DNA from: Nageia nagi | Lineage: Eukaryota; Pinophyta | Length of the DNA stretch: 64,000 bases | Reading direction: 5' to 3' | Assembly: GCA_050084985.1 (NCBI GenBank) | Contig: JBITNC010000001.1 | Span: 85,436,001 to 85,500,000, forward strand | Shown here: one piece after another, positions 46,001 to 59,258 of the stretch | Layout: each line of letters begins with the position of its first letter | Position numbering within the stretch: the first letter of the stretch is position 1 | Made by a program: the position numbers and the translations under genes | Notes under the pieces: model-generated | What the model was told of the DNA's origin: nothing | The model's input: only the letters and a program-made list of their open reading frames with translations | The model's database searches: none

Positions 46001-48036
46001 TGCCTCATCAAAATATCACCTCATGGATCGCAATGGTCATAGATATTCACAAATGGATATGTTGAATGGGCGTACAAATGGTTTAACAAAATACTTCATC
46101 AAAATATAGTATCAAAGGTTACAATGGAGCATCAAAGGATATGTTGGAAGAGTTTCCAAATGATTTGGTAAAATACTTCATTTAAATGTTGTCTCATGGT
46201 ATGCAATGCACAAACAAACATGTTGGAAAGGTTTATGAGTGGTTTGAAAAATTTCTTCATCAAAATGCAACATCATAAATTACAATGGTCATAGATATAC
46301 ACAAAAGGATATCTTATAAGAGTCTACGAATGGTTTGATAGAATGCTTCATTAAAGTACAATCTCATGGATCATAATGATAGTAAATATATGTAAAAGAA
46401 TAGGTTGGAAAGGCCTACGAATGGTTTGACAAGTACATATTTTAAAAATAGTCTCATAAGCCATGAAGATCATATAATATAAATAAAATAATTATGTGGG
46501 AAGGGTCTACAAATTATTTGTTAAATACTTCTTCAAATTGCAATCGTATTGATCATAGGATATGCATAATGGTTATGTAAAGGATTTGAAAAAATCTTAT
46601 TTGAAATATAATTTGATAATCTACATAAATCATAGGATATGTACAAATTGGTTATGTTGGATGGGCCTATGAAATATTCAACAATTACCTCTTTGAAATG
46701 TAGAGTTGAAATAAGGGAGAGCCTATGAATGGGGAGCAAATAGGAATAAACTCTAAAGAAGAATAGTATTTGGCCATGGAATGTACTTCAAAGAAAACTT
46801 TCCTTACATGCCACCCTTTCCAATTAGTTCATGTGAACTCATAAGACCATGGATTTTCTTTAATTCAATTTATCCCATCTTTTCTTTAAATACTTACATA
46901 CATGTATGGACAAGGTGTACAAACATTCACATGCAAAGGTATCAAATATTATACCATTAGTAATAAATAACCCTATTAATATTATCATAAACTCTTAAAA
47001 AAGCATTTCCTCCTTCAAATATACTATAAAATTATCAAATGAAATTCAAAACTTGGCTATGCATTTTAGATCTAATATCTAAAATGCTAGGACAAATATC
47101 TAGACTTAAGAGGAAAGAGATTCTTTCCTTCACAACTTACCAAACCAAGCTTGGGAAGAGAGGAGAAGTGTACCATAATGATTATTCTCCTAGGTATTTA
47201 TAACCAAAATTTGGTATATTCCATCCAAAAGTATAGCTATTTATCCACTTCATATGTTTTTTTTTCACGAAGGGTAGGGGTTTCATTATTTTATGGTAGG
47301 ATTTTGACAAATTTGTTTGAAAGTCCTATGTCCTATAAAATAATTTTCACACTTCACATTAGGCACAAAAATATATGGAAAATATTCATCAATAATTTTA
47401 CACACCTATCATAAAATACCAAAATGTATGGAGATGATTCCTCTATTATTTTTGCAAAATACCAAGATAGCCTTTCAACTACCACAAAATACCAAAATAG
47501 TCTTCACCCATAAATTTTAGTTTTCACCCAACCCCTAGGATTTTATTGTTTGTGAAAACTAAAATGCTTTAGTAAAAATTCAAATTTAAATATTTAGAAT
47601 ATTCCTTACAATTTTTGGCACATAAGTTTACTTGCAGAGACCACTTTTCCTACAATGTAAAGTTTTGTTAGTGTACACATAAGCATTATACACATCGTAG
47701 AGATCAAATCTCATGCACAATAATTATGAAATGCAACTATGTGATTTATGAAGGTGCCTATGGGATATCAATGAATCAATGTGAATCATTTCCTCACTCT
47801 TACCAATATATTCTTGTAACTAACTCATCTTTGGTTCCTTGGGGTCTCCAACCTGACTTCCACACTAATTCAATCTGTAATTTATGTCAAAAATATCTTT
47901 AATATAGCATCAATCAACACAAATATTGCATATAACCAATCACAAATAGACATATCATAACACAAATAGTCTCAATCACATTCAAATTCTTGAAAGTATT
48001 TGAGTCTTAATAAGTGCAATTGGATAGGTTGTTACA
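43024..48036 (-). repeat. Right LTR of the minus-strand element (5' LTR in its own orientation)
   Basis: 5013 bp, from TGTAATGCTTCACC to GTTGTTACA on the + strand, followed by the target duplication TATAG (48037-48041). Co-linear with the left LTR, including the tandem array. Open frames in it (for example plus 43605-43802 and minus 45755-45949) have no known domain and are interpreted as chance. Confidence 0.92.
45640..46700. repeat. Tandem array inside the right LTR
   Basis: The same degenerate 70-95-base units as at 35690-36710, marked by CCTCATCAAAAT-like blocks, for example at 45693, 45784, 45862, 45926 and 46002. Confidence 0.85.
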
Positions 48037-48041
48037 TATAG

Positions 48042-48887
48042 CCCATGCAATCATTATGACCATTTTTGAGATGGGTATTTGATATTATAGTTCAAATATC
48101 CCCTATTTCCTTAGGTGGTCATAAGTTTATAATAATAGCTACAAAATACTATACAAATTAGGTTGAAGTTATTCTTATGATTTCAATAAAAGTACCAAAT
48201 ATAGCAAAATTCATAGAGTATCATATCATTTGCCATTTTGAAATTCCTACTTACATTATCATATATAATGGAAAGAATTTCAAAAATAAATAAGTATTAG
48301 CTTTATGCAAAGGGTATCATATTCAAATTATCTTTTCAAAACCTTATTACTCCCAAGGGAATGGACAATCCAAAGCTATAAACAAAACTACTCATAATAT
48401 TCTACTCAAAATAGTTGACAAATCTCATAGAGATTAGTATGCAAGGATTCCACATGCTTCATGGGCTTATTGCATTAGTATTCGAATTCCTACTAGGGAA
48501 ATACAATTTTATCTAGTCCATAGGGAATATGGAATTTTACCCTTGAAAATAGAAATTTCATCTTTACGAATTACTTTATAAAATTATATCACAGATGAAG
48601 TAGCTCATCAGGTGATATTAGACCAATTATTATTGTTAAATGAAAGATGAGTTAATTCATTAGAACATATGCATACCTATCAAAATCATATTAAATAAGA
48701 TTTTGATAAAAGGGTTAAAATTTGTGAATTCAATATAGGAGATCTAGTATCAAATGAAAATTTAAAAAAAAAAATCATAAATGGAAAGGTAACTATATGA
48801 CAAATTTGCCTCTAACTAGTTATTATCTTACATATTAAAAGAAAGTTTAGTTTAGAAGCATATCACTTAGCTAATTTAGAAGGTAAT
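48042..48887 (+). pseudogene. Tat B integrase core, between the two long-LTR elements
   Basis: Tat B resumes after 48041 with a GGHKFIIIATKYYTN-like stretch (about 48115-48160; intact forms read GHKFIIVATDYFTKW), then IKVPNIAKFIEYHIICHFEI (about 48185-48245), FSKPYYSQGNGQSKAINKT (48334-48390) and ARIPHASWAYCISIRIPT (about 48443-48495). It ends with EAYHLANLEGN at 48887. The catalytic Glu of the QGNGQAE motif is Lys (GNGQSK). The last bases, GTAAT (48883-48887), are the target duplication repeated at 59254-59258. Confidence 0.82.
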
Positions 48888-51800
48888 TGTAATTACCAAC
48901 CTAATTACACTATTAAGACTTGAGTACCATAGAGGTCCTAATGAGATTCAATTTGAATTAAGCTATGTGATGATGAGTTTTGAATAGTCATATGCTTTAA
49001 TTATGTTATTTTGAGGCTAGATTCAAGATGTTTTGACATAGGTCATAGGTTAAATTAAGATGGAAAGTATGGAAAAGATACAAGGAACTAAGGGTGAATT
49101 GGTGACAAGAATGGAAGGGTAAGAGTGAGAAAATGATTAGTGTTGGTTCATTGACAAGCCCTAATATGTCACAGGTTAAATTGAGATGGAAATTATGGAA
49201 AAGATACAAGGAACTAAGGGTGAATTGGTGACAATAATGGAAGGGTAAGAGTGAGAAAATGATTGGTATTGGTTCGTTGAAAAACCTTAATGACCATTGT
49301 ATATCATGTAGTTGCATGGTAGAATAATTAATCATGAATTTCAATTTTCATGATGAATGTGTGTTTATGGATGTGTATGGATTAAGAATTATCCTACAAA
49401 TTTAGGATACCATCATAGGTAAAATGTGAGGTTGATTTCTTATTGTGAATATTTGTAATTTAAATTCAAAAAGGGAGGACAAGGATTATTTCCTTTCTTG
49501 GAATTCAAATTTTTACTTATAGTTGTTAGTAAATTAAAGTAAAAATTGAAACAAGAAAACTTATAAAGGACTAAGGTCACCTTGTGATGTTAGAAGATAT
49601 TTAATGGTTATGAAAATAATTGAGTAATTAAACTACTTATTTTTGTTTCCTTGTGTTAGGTATGGAAAATATTTGGCACTAATTTGTCAGTTAATAAAAA
49701 AGGTTCCAAGGTATTTAATACCATTTCAATCATCAAAAATTTAACTAAACCTACCCCAAAAATTACTAAAGCTATGAGGAGATGTTCATTTAGACACACT
49801 TGAACCTCCTTGGCTATAAATAAAGGGTTGTACCATTAGGAAAAACACTTGCCTATCTCTTATTATTTCATTCTTGTTATTCTCAAGCTTGGGTATAGAG
49901 TTACTTGAAGAAAAGAATTCTCTCCCTCTCCAAGATTAGGTGCATTCAAAACACATTTCTAAAATGTCTAGTTAAAGTAGTCCTATTTTGATTATTTGTA
50001 TGAAATGATTTATTGTTAAAGATTCATGGAATTTAATTATTGATAGATCTCATATACTATTTGAAGGGACATATTAATTTATTATGTTTGACATGTTGCA
50101 TGAAAAGGTTGGTACCTTGTATTTACTTTAAATGGTTAACAAGTGTAGTATTATTATTTTTCTTTTTAGTTAATGGTTTGTTTAATAAAGGATAGTTTTA
50201 TATTATGTGACATGTTATGAGAAAAAGGTAGTATATAAAAAGGTGTATGATTGTAGTTATTGAAGAGTCATGTCATTGGTTTATTTGACAACTCCCTTAT
50301 CATGTATACTCAAGGAATTCACTAAGTAAACATTTTTGAGTTCTCCCTTAGTACTCACACTTTGAGATTTATTTAATATTAATTAATTATTGATTTATTC
50401 TCCTCTCTCTCCTACATTTTCTATTTATGCTTGAGATAAATCCATTCTGATCAATCCCTTCCACCCATGAAGTTTGGTTGGCAACTCATAGATCATGTGT
50501 ATTCTCCCATATTTTACATTCATAGCTATTTGGGTCTCATTACCACAATTTGTAATGTAAAACCATTTTAACTAATCTTTGGTAGATTTCCAATCCTTCT
50601 CCCACAAAATCACACACTAAAAAAAATGATGGTATAGGTATTAGAAAATAGTACATTTACTTAAAAGTCTATAGAGCATTTGTAGAAAAACCATTTCATG
50701 TGCTATCAAATAATTTTTGGACCTTGTTCCTCATGTAATACAAGCATACATAATCAAAACATTTGATGAGGAACCATTTTCAATTATGCCTTAATGAAGG
50801 CATATGATGTCTAAATGTTAGTAAGAATTTCAAAGTCCAATTATGTTAATGAACACTACTCTTATTAGCACCTTTTTGATAACCCATTATGTATGTGATT
50901 TATCAACATTGTAATCCATGAAATATGTATACAATATACCTCTTATCAAATAATTCCTATACACTTGCAATCATAATATTCATGGAGAAATCCTTTCAAC
51001 TACTCTTTCATGGACCTTAGTATTCCCTTCTTGAGCTTGTGTGATGATACATACCAGATAATGCTATCAAAGGTTTTAAGGATTGTCCTTACCCTTTAAC
51101 ATTTACATTCCATGAGATTTTATTTGGAGTAGGGAATTTGTTAAATAATTCATAACCTATTCAAAGGAATATCCTTATTTTAAGTGTAGCACCTTCACTC
51201 CACACCACACCCTCAAATGTGTTCACCCTAGCAAATGTTAGTTCATTAGGATATTCACATTTTCTTATTTAAAGTATTTTCTAGATGTAAACCAAGGAGA
51301 AAACATTGAAGAGATATACCAATCAACTAGGATCATACTCTCCTTAATAAATCTACATTTCATGCCATGGGTTGCATGGAGATTATACTGAAAACAAATT
51401 TGTTTTCCATTTATGGATTAATATTTGATAATAGAAAGGCCTCTCAAAATTTTAAAGAACTGTCAACCTCATCCAAACATATCATTCAATTCATTTTGAT
51501 AAGCTTAGATTTCATACACCTACTACACCCTTTGATTGGTCAATTCTATGGTAGTTAAGATTTGATTTTATCTCTCAATTATTCAATAATAAAATAAAAA
51601 GGAAAATTTAAGAGTGATGGGTTAGTAGGTAAGTATAAATGCAATACAATTCCACTTAATTATAATAATATGAAATTAAATTTAATGATTTTGTATTACT
51701 ATATTAAAGCATTCATGTTTGTATGAACTCATAAAGCAAAATGGTATAGAAGTAGGTTGAATATAATTAGTATAAATAAGTATCTATTTGAAGGGTATTA

Positions 51801-53850
51801 TTTATATTGTTGATGAATAATGGTATTTTTTTTTAACATTCTAACATAGATTCATTGATAATACACATATTTGCAGGGAAATAAATAAATAAAGGGGAAG
51901 ACTAGATATGATTATTAATTAAAGAAACTATATATATATATATATTTGTTCAAGGATCGAGGAAGGGAAGTGATCTTTGAGAGGTACAATAAATATCCTA
52001 AGATCCAAAGAATGAAATATCATAAGTTAATTACATCATGATGAAAGAATTTAAAAAAAGGGGGTTCTCCTAATCCTCAAACTCTATAGCATTCTTAGTA
52101 CTCAATCCAATTCTACATTGATCCTTGGAAAGAAGCTCGACCAAAGAAGATAAAGACTTGATAAAGATATATCGAAGATAGATGAGGGTATTTCTACAAC
52201 AAGGCAAAGATGTCTTCATGAACATTTTGTTTTGTCATGAATTGTAGATAGGACCTAAATATGCTTAAATGAGATTACAATCATATTGTATCTTAGGATC
52301 ATTTCTAATCATTATTACTTCCTTTGTACTAATTTATGCTTGTATTATTTGACAAAAGGTATTTTCATGAATTTTCTTTACTGAATGAATGATTTTATGA
52401 TATTATTTAGTTAAGATTATATAGTTAGGAAAATAATGTATCTTGTTAAAATAATGATTTTTGTTTTTCTCAAGACATTAATGGATGCATATTGTAATTG
52501 AATAGAGTTATACAATGTTATCAAGCTTGCTATGTCATCTAATATGAAATAATCATATTATTGATCAAAGGTATCTACAAAGATCTTTAAATATAGAAGA
52601 ATGATAAGGTTAATAACCTAATAAAACCCAATGGATAAAAAAATATTGTAGCATAGGATTATGGTTCCAAATTGAGGTTTGGAATAAATTTATAAGTATT
52701 AGGGATCCTTGGGAACAAATTAGGAACCAATGGGATAGTTTGAAATCCTATGGGAATACTTGGAAATACTTAGATAGTAAAAAAAGGAAACAATATTAAC
52801 ATGAAATGAAGATTAGAAGGCAAAACCCTAAGTAATCAATTCAACCAAAAAGAAACTTTTAGAAGGATTTGATACTAAATGCAACATAGAATATTTGATA
52901 GTTCAACCTTTCCCACCAAATGACATTTCAAAAGAATATTCCTTGAAGTATGAACAACTTCACATTGCACTCCCTTTATAGCAATAGCTGATATCAATGT
53001 CATCTCAAGGCATATTACCAAACAATAGTATGAGAAATTTTATAGAGTGGTATTAATTACACAATATCATGCATATGGAATATTTGTAAATCTATAGATC
53101 ACTTGTAATTTCTAAAACAAGTTATTTGAGTCTTCCTATATACAATATGGCATCATTAGGTCATGGGTGATTTTTCTTTTATATTCTTATTGAAATTAAT
53201 TAGACTTATAAACCACTTGAGGTTATTATTTTGATACCCATGGCTCCCCAAGATATGGGCACAAGGATGCTAGATTCCATGGTGAGCCTAGCCAATAGAT
53301 ATGGGTAGGCTAGTGTCTATATCCTCAATAGGATGTCAAATGAGGATAGCAAATGATAAACTTATGGTTATTGATCAAAGGTAATTTGGTAGTTGTACTA
53401 ATTATAGGTGATAACATTTCCCACTCATAAGGAAGTTTTCCTAGGAAAAGCTATCTACTCTTGTGAGTCATAGGGTTATTATCAGGTGAGGATGTGTAAC
53501 CTAGTGGATGTACATTCTCTTAGGAGATATGGACCTTGAGTAGGAAACCACTATATGATGTATAAAATGTATGCTCAATAGTTCATGACATGGAAATGAT
53601 GGGTTCATATTTAAGGCATATCCTTAATGGGATGAGCATTATTGAGTGAACACAAGAAGATATTCAATTAGGGTTGGATAATTCGATCTTTATCCAATCT
53701 TTCCATGTGGGTGCTAACTAGCTAGTAGCATTGGCAAGCACATATGAGTTGCTTGAATCCATTCCTAGATATTTTGAGTGTTTAAACTAATAAAAAAATT
53801 ATATCTCAAATATAACATTTTGGATGTTTAGAATAAGAGGATGTGTTACA
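48888..53850 (+). repeat. 5' LTR of the plus-strand long-LTR element
   Basis: 4963 bp. Relative to the 3' LTR it has an extra tandem copy of a 126-bp segment (49042-49293), an additional block of about 1.48 kb (about 50030-51510) and about 105 bp more near 51545-51650. The shared parts otherwise run in the same order. It contains no recognisable gene; the minus-strand frame 49006-49344 is just the duplicated segment read backwards. Confidence 0.9.
49042..49293. repeat. Two tandem copies of a 126-bp LTR segment
   Basis: Copy 1 49042-49167 and copy 2 49168-49293 share long identical blocks such as AAGATACAAGGAACTAAGGG. The 3' LTR has a single copy (about 56107-56230). Confidence 0.93.
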
Positions 53851-53866
53851 TTGGTATTAGAGCATC
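53851..53866 (+). other. Primer binding site of the plus-strand long-LTR element
   Basis: TTGGTATTAGAGCATC directly follows the 5' LTR, one C to T change from the tRNA-Met site seen at 43010-43023. Confidence 0.92.
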
Positions 53867-53989
53867 AAGTTCAAAATATAAAGCCTATGGTCTGTTATTC
53901 TTTTATTGTAAGAGTTTAGGAATGTCCAAGTGGATAAAAAAATGTGAAAAAAAAGAAAAATAAAATGTTCTAATGGATATAAAAATGTG

Positions 53990-55900
53990 AAAAAGCTTTT
54001 ACAAATTTGAAAGAAAGGCTTACCACAGTACCATTTCTCACTATTCCTAATCCACATGGTGATTTTTAGTATGCATGGATGCTTCACTAGAAGGTTTTGG
54101 TGGTGTGTTATCCCAAAATAAAAATCTAGTAGCATATGGATCTTAAAAATTGAAAACACATGAGTTGAGCTATGAAACTCATGATATTTAGTTCACAATA
54201 GTTGTCCATGTACTCAAAATGTGGAGACACTATCTTCTAGGAAAACCTTACAAACTTGAAATAGATCACCAAAGTTTGAAGTACCTTTTCACTTAGCTAG
54301 ATCTAAATGCTAGGCAAAGGTGTTGGATGGAATTTCTAGCTGAATATGACTTTGGCATTAAATACATCAAAGGAAAGGGAAATAAAGTGGTACATACTCC
54401 AATTCATAGATGACATGTGAATGCCATGATAAGAAGTCAATTTGACTTGCTTAATTAAGTGAAAGATTTGCAACATGAAGATCTATATTGCAAATCCATC
54501 CAAGAATTGATTAGGAAAGGTACCCCATCATCTCAAAAGTTCACTAAAAATGATATAATGTTATATTTTAAGGATATATTAGTCATCCTAGAGAAGGAAA
54601 ATATAAGAAATTTAATAATGCAAGAAGCTCATCTTCCCTTGTATGCAACACATATAGGAGGTATGAAGATGAGAGAAGACTTGAAATAAAGATTTTATTA
54701 GGATGGAAGGAAAAAGCATATAGTAGAATTTATGGTAGGATGCCTCAAATATCATAAAGTTAAGGAATAACATTAGCATCTAGGTGTATTTCTATATCCA
54801 CATGATGTTCCTACATAGAAATGGCAAGTGATTACAATGGATTTTATTTCAATTTAATGAAAACCAAATTTCATCATGACTCAATCCTGGTAGTGGTTGA
54901 TAAATTAAATAAGGTGGCACATTTTATACCTAATAATACCATTGATGACTCCATTATAGTAGCAAATAAGTTTATGCATGAAATATTCAAATTGCATGGA
55001 TTTCCTAATGTGATCATTTTAGATAGAGATTTTAAGTTCACCTACATGTTTTGGAAATCATTGCATAAGGCATTGGGAAAAAAATTGAATATGAGTTCAA
55101 CATATCATCCCAATATAAACAAGTAAACTAAATGAGTGAATAGAGTCCTTGAGGGCATGTTCAAAATGTATTATATGGATCAAAAGACTACATGGTAGGA
55201 TTACCTCTGCTTAGTTGAATTTGCCAATAATAATGGTTATCATTCATCTTTGGGAATGGTTCCTTTTGAGGATCTTTATATAAGGATATGTGGGAATCCT
55301 TTACCTTAGAATAATAAAGAGAATCAAGTGATGATCTATCATAAGATATTAAAGCAAATGGAGGAATAGCTAAATTCCATTCAACAAAAGTTAAAGGAAG
55401 TTATCGATAGATAAAAGAGTTATGCTGATCTCAAGATAAATTCTTAAGAATTTATTATGGGGAAAGTATTATTACAAGTTTTACCCATGAAAAGTTCCAT
55501 AAAGTCAATTGAATTGGATCCCTGATTTGTTGGTCCTTTTGAAATTATCAAAAAGAAGAGTTAGGTTGCCTACAAACTTGCTTTGCCATCAATTTTGTCA
55601 AAAATGCATGATGTCTTTCATATCTCTCTATTGAGAAAGTATGTTATTGATCCATCTCATGTTTTGAATTTTTTTAATTTATAGATGTCAGAACCTTAGG
55701 TTGTTAAAGTTCTCCCTATTATAATTCTAGCTTTTAAAATAAATACACTAAGAAATTAGGAGATTAATGAGTGTCTAGTAAAATGGGATAAGTATTATGA
55801 AACATCTTCCACTTGGGAAGCTAAATCCACTATGAGAAGATAATTTCCCTATTTGTTTACTTGATTATGTGAAACATTATCAAAACTTTATGTTAATATT
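53990..55900 (+). pseudogene. RNase H, integrase and C-terminal domain of the plus-strand long-LTR element
   Basis: Starts inside RNase H: FTNLKERLTTVPFLTIPNPH (about 53999-54058), then FKLEIDHQSLKY-like coding near 54250 and CWMEFLAEYDFGIKYIKGKG (about 54325-54384). Integrase: open part 54459-54689 with LRKGT..SQKFTKND and AHLPLYATHIGGMKM (zinc part), then 54821-55126 with HHDSILVVVDKLNKVAHFIP, FPNVIILDRDFKFT and LNMSSTYHPN. The tail has a GPFEIIKKKS-like stretch (about 55533-55562), MHDVFHISLLRKYV (about 55605-55646) and YETSSTWEAKSTMRR (about 55795-55840), the chromo-like end. RT, protease and gag are missing. Confidence 0.88.
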
Positions 55901-55939
55901 ATGATTGTATTTAATAACATAAGATATTATGTTCCTTTT

Positions 55940-55952
55940 AAGGGGGGTAGTA
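55940..55952 (+). other. Polypurine tract of the plus-strand long-LTR element
   Basis: AAGGGGGGTAGTA stands directly before the 3' LTR. Confidence 0.9.
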
Positions 55953-58900
55953 TGTAATGACCCACCTAATTCCACTATTAAGACTCAAGTACCATTGAGG
56001 TATTAATGAGATTTAATTTGAATTAAGCTATGTGATGATGAGCTTTGAATAGTGATATGCTTCAATTGTGTTGGTTTGATGCTGGCTTCAAGATGTTTTG
56101 ACATAGGTCACTAGTTAAATTGAGATGGAAAGTGTGGAAAAGATACAAGGAACTAAGGGTGAATTGGTGATAAGAACAGAAGGTTAAGAGTGAGGAAATG
56201 ATTGGTGTTTGTTTGCTAACAAAACCTAATGACCATTGTAGATCATGTAGCTACATGGTAGAATAATTAATCATGAATTTCAATTTACATGATGAATGTG
56301 TGTTTGTGGATGTGTATGGATTAATAATTATCCTACAGATTGAGGAGAACATCATAGGTAAGATGTGAGGTTGATTTCTTATTGTGAATTTTTGTAATTT
56401 AAATTCAAAAAGGGAGAAAAATCAATATTCCCTTTCTTGAAATTCAAATTTTTACTTATAGTTGTTGGTAAATTAAAGTAAAAATTAAAACAAGAAAAGT
56501 TATAAAGGACTAAGGTCACCTTGTGATGTTAGAAGATATTTAATAGTTATGAAAATAATTGAGTAATGGCCCTACTTATTTTTGTTTTCTTATGTTAGGT
56601 ATGGATAATAGTTGGCACTAATTTGTTAGTTAATAAAAAAGGTTCCAAGGTATTTAATACCATTTCAATCATTAAAACCTTTAAGTAAACCTATCCAAAA
56701 AAATATTAAAACTATGAGGAGACATTCATTTGGATACACTTGAACATCTTTGGATATAAATAAAAGGGTAGAACATTAGGAAATACACCTATCTATCTCT
56801 TATTTTTTCATTCTTGTTATTCTTAAGCTTGATTGTATAGCTATGTGAACAAAAGAAGTCTCTCCCTTTCCAAGATTAGGTGCATTCTTTTGCATTTCTA
56901 AAATGCCTGGTTAAATTAGTCCTATTTTGATGAGTTATATGAGAGGATTGATTGTTAAAGGCTTATCAAATTTAATTCATACACCTACTATGCCCTTTGA
57001 TTGGTGAATTCCACTTAATGATAATAAGATGAAATGGGCTTTAATGAGGTTGTATTTCTATATTAAAGCATTCATGTTTGTATGAACTCATAAAGTAAAA
57101 TGGTATAGAAGTAGGTTGAATACAATTAGTATTAATAAGTATCTATTTGATGGTTATTATTTATATTGTTGATGAATAATGGTATTTTTTTAAAAGTTTC
57201 TAACATAGATTCATTGATAATACACATCTTTATAAGGAAATAAATAGATAAAGGGGAAGAATAAATAGGATTATTAATTTCAGAAACTATATATATATTT
57301 ATTCAAGGATCAACAAAGGGAGGTGACCTTTGAGAGGTACTATAAACCTCTTAAGATCCAAAGAATGAAATATCATAAGTTAATTGCATCATGGTCAAAG
57401 ATTTAAAAAAAATAAAGGGTTTTCCTAATCCTTAAACTCTATATCATTCCTAGTACTCAACCCAATTCTATATTTATCCTTAGAAATAATCTCAACCAAA
57501 GAAGATGAAGACTTGATAAAGATATATCGAAGATCGATAAGGCTATTTCTACAACAAGGTGAAGATGTCTTGATGAACATTTTATTTTGGCATGACTTGT
57601 AAATAGGACCTAAATATTCTTAAATGAGATTATAATCATATTGTATCTTAAGATCATTTCTAATCATTATTACTTCTTTTGTATTAATTTATGCTTGTAA
57701 TATTTGATGAAAGGTAGTTTCATGAAGTTTTTTTAATGAACAAATGATTTTACGAGATTCTTTAGTTAAGATTCTATAGTTAGTAAAAAGGTGTATCTTG
57801 TTAATACAATGATTTTTATTTTGCTCAATACATTAATGGATACATGTTGTAATTGAATAGAGTTATACAATACTATCAAGTTTTTTAGGTCATCTAATAT
57901 GAAACAAGTATATTATGTTACTATAATAAGATCATTTGGTTTAATAATACTATTGATCAAAGTTATCTACAAAGATCTCTAAATATAGAAGAATGATAAG
58001 GTTAATAACCCTAATAAAATCCAATGGATCAAAAAAGATCCAAACTTAGGATTATGGTTCCAAATTGAGGTATGTAATAAATTAGGAAGTGTTACAGATA
58101 CTTGGAAACAAATTGGTAACCAATGGAATAGTTTGAAATCCTATGGGAACACTTGGAAATACTTGGATAGTTAAATAAGGAAATATGATTAACATGAAAT
58201 GAATACTAGAAGGAAAAACCCTAAATAACTAATTCAACCAAAAAAAACTTTTTGATGGATTTGATACTCACAATGGTATGAAATATTTGATAGCTGAACC
58301 TTTCTCGCTAAACAACATTCCAAAAGAATATTCCTTGAAGTATGGACCACTTCGTGTCACACTACCTTTATAGTAGTAGCTAAATTTAGTGTCATATCAA
58401 GGCACATTACCTAACAATAGTATGAGAACTTTTATAAATTGGTATTAATTAAACTACCATACATTTGGTATATTTGTAAATCTATAGATCTCTTATTATT
58501 TTCTAAACAAGTTGTTTGAGTCTTCCTATATATGATATAGTATCATTAGGTCATGGATGGTTTTTCTTTTACAATATTATTAAAATTAATTAGACTTAAA
58601 AACCACTTAAGGGTATTATTTTGATACCCATGGTTCCCTAATATATAGGAATAAGGATGCTAAATTCAATGATGAGCCTAGCTGATAGATATGGGTAAGC
58701 TAGTGTCTCATAATCTTGATAGGGTATCAGATGAGGATAGCATTTGATAAAACTATGGTTACTAGGTGAAGGTAATTCAATAGTCATACTACATGTAGTT
58801 AAGCACATAGGAGTATGATGACTATTCCATATGTGATAATGTTTCCTGCTCATAAGGAATTTTTCCTAGGATAAGCTTTCTGCTCCTATGAGTTAGAGGG

Positions 58901-59253
58901 TTATCATCAAGTGAGGATGTGTAACCTAGTGGATGTACATTCTTTCAAGTGATATGGGCCCAAGGTAGGAAACCACTATGCCATTTTGAAAATATTTGTT
59001 GCATAGTTCATGATGTGGAAATGGTGGATCACATTTAAGGCATCTCCTCAATAGGATAAGCATTATGGAGTGAGCACTAGAAGAGATTTAATCAAGGTTA
59101 GATAAATTGGTCTTTATCCAATCTTGCCATATGGGTGCTAACTAGCTAGTGGCATTGATAAGTTTATGTTTTCAAGTGTTTAAAATAATAAAAAAGAACC
59201 TTTATGTATGAAATCTAGGGTTTTGGATGCTTAGAATAAGAAGATGCATTACA
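55953..59253 (+). repeat. 3' LTR of the plus-strand long-LTR element
   Basis: 3301 bp, starting TGTAATGACCCACC and ending GATGCATTACA. It lacks about 1.6 kb present in the 5' copy in two blocks. Followed by GTAAT. Confidence 0.92.
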
Positions 59254-59258
59254 GTAAT

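Larger units (their letters stand above)
27039..48036 (-). mobile_element. Minus-strand gypsy element with 5-kb LTRs, inserted in Tat B integrase
   Basis: The LTRs occupy 27039-27624 plus 33613-38202 on the left (the gap is a later insertion) and 43024-48036 on the right. On the + strand the left copy begins TGTAACATTTCACC and ends GTCATTACA; the right copy begins TGTAATGCTTCACC. The ends thus form a seven-base TGTAATG/CATTACA inverted repeat. The target duplication TATAG is perfect. The minus-strand primer site (43010-43023), gag, protease, RT, RNase H, integrase and a chromodomain-like C-terminus (all between 38216 and 43000) give the full order of a Tekay/Del-type chromovirus; that branch name is an inference from RT and C-terminal motifs. 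All coding is broken. Confidence 0.92.
48888..59253 (+). mobile_element. Plus-strand long-LTR gypsy element, same family as the minus-strand one, internally deleted
   Basis: LTRs at 48888-53850 (4963 bp) and 55953-59253 (3301 bp), starting TGTAATTACC/TGTAATGACC and ending GTTACA/CATTACA. Perfect target duplication GTAAT (48883-48887, 59254-59258). LTR starts, ends, purine tract and several internal blocks match the minus-strand element, so both belong to one family. Only RNase H, integrase and the C-terminal domain remain internally; gag, protease and RT are gone. The element therefore needed another copy to supply these, or was deleted after insertion. Confidence 0.92.

Noticed and set aside
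49006-49344. 112-codon minus-strand open frame with an internal repeat
   Set aside because: It is the 126-bp tandem duplication in an LTR read backwards; the 3' LTR copy has no matching frame.
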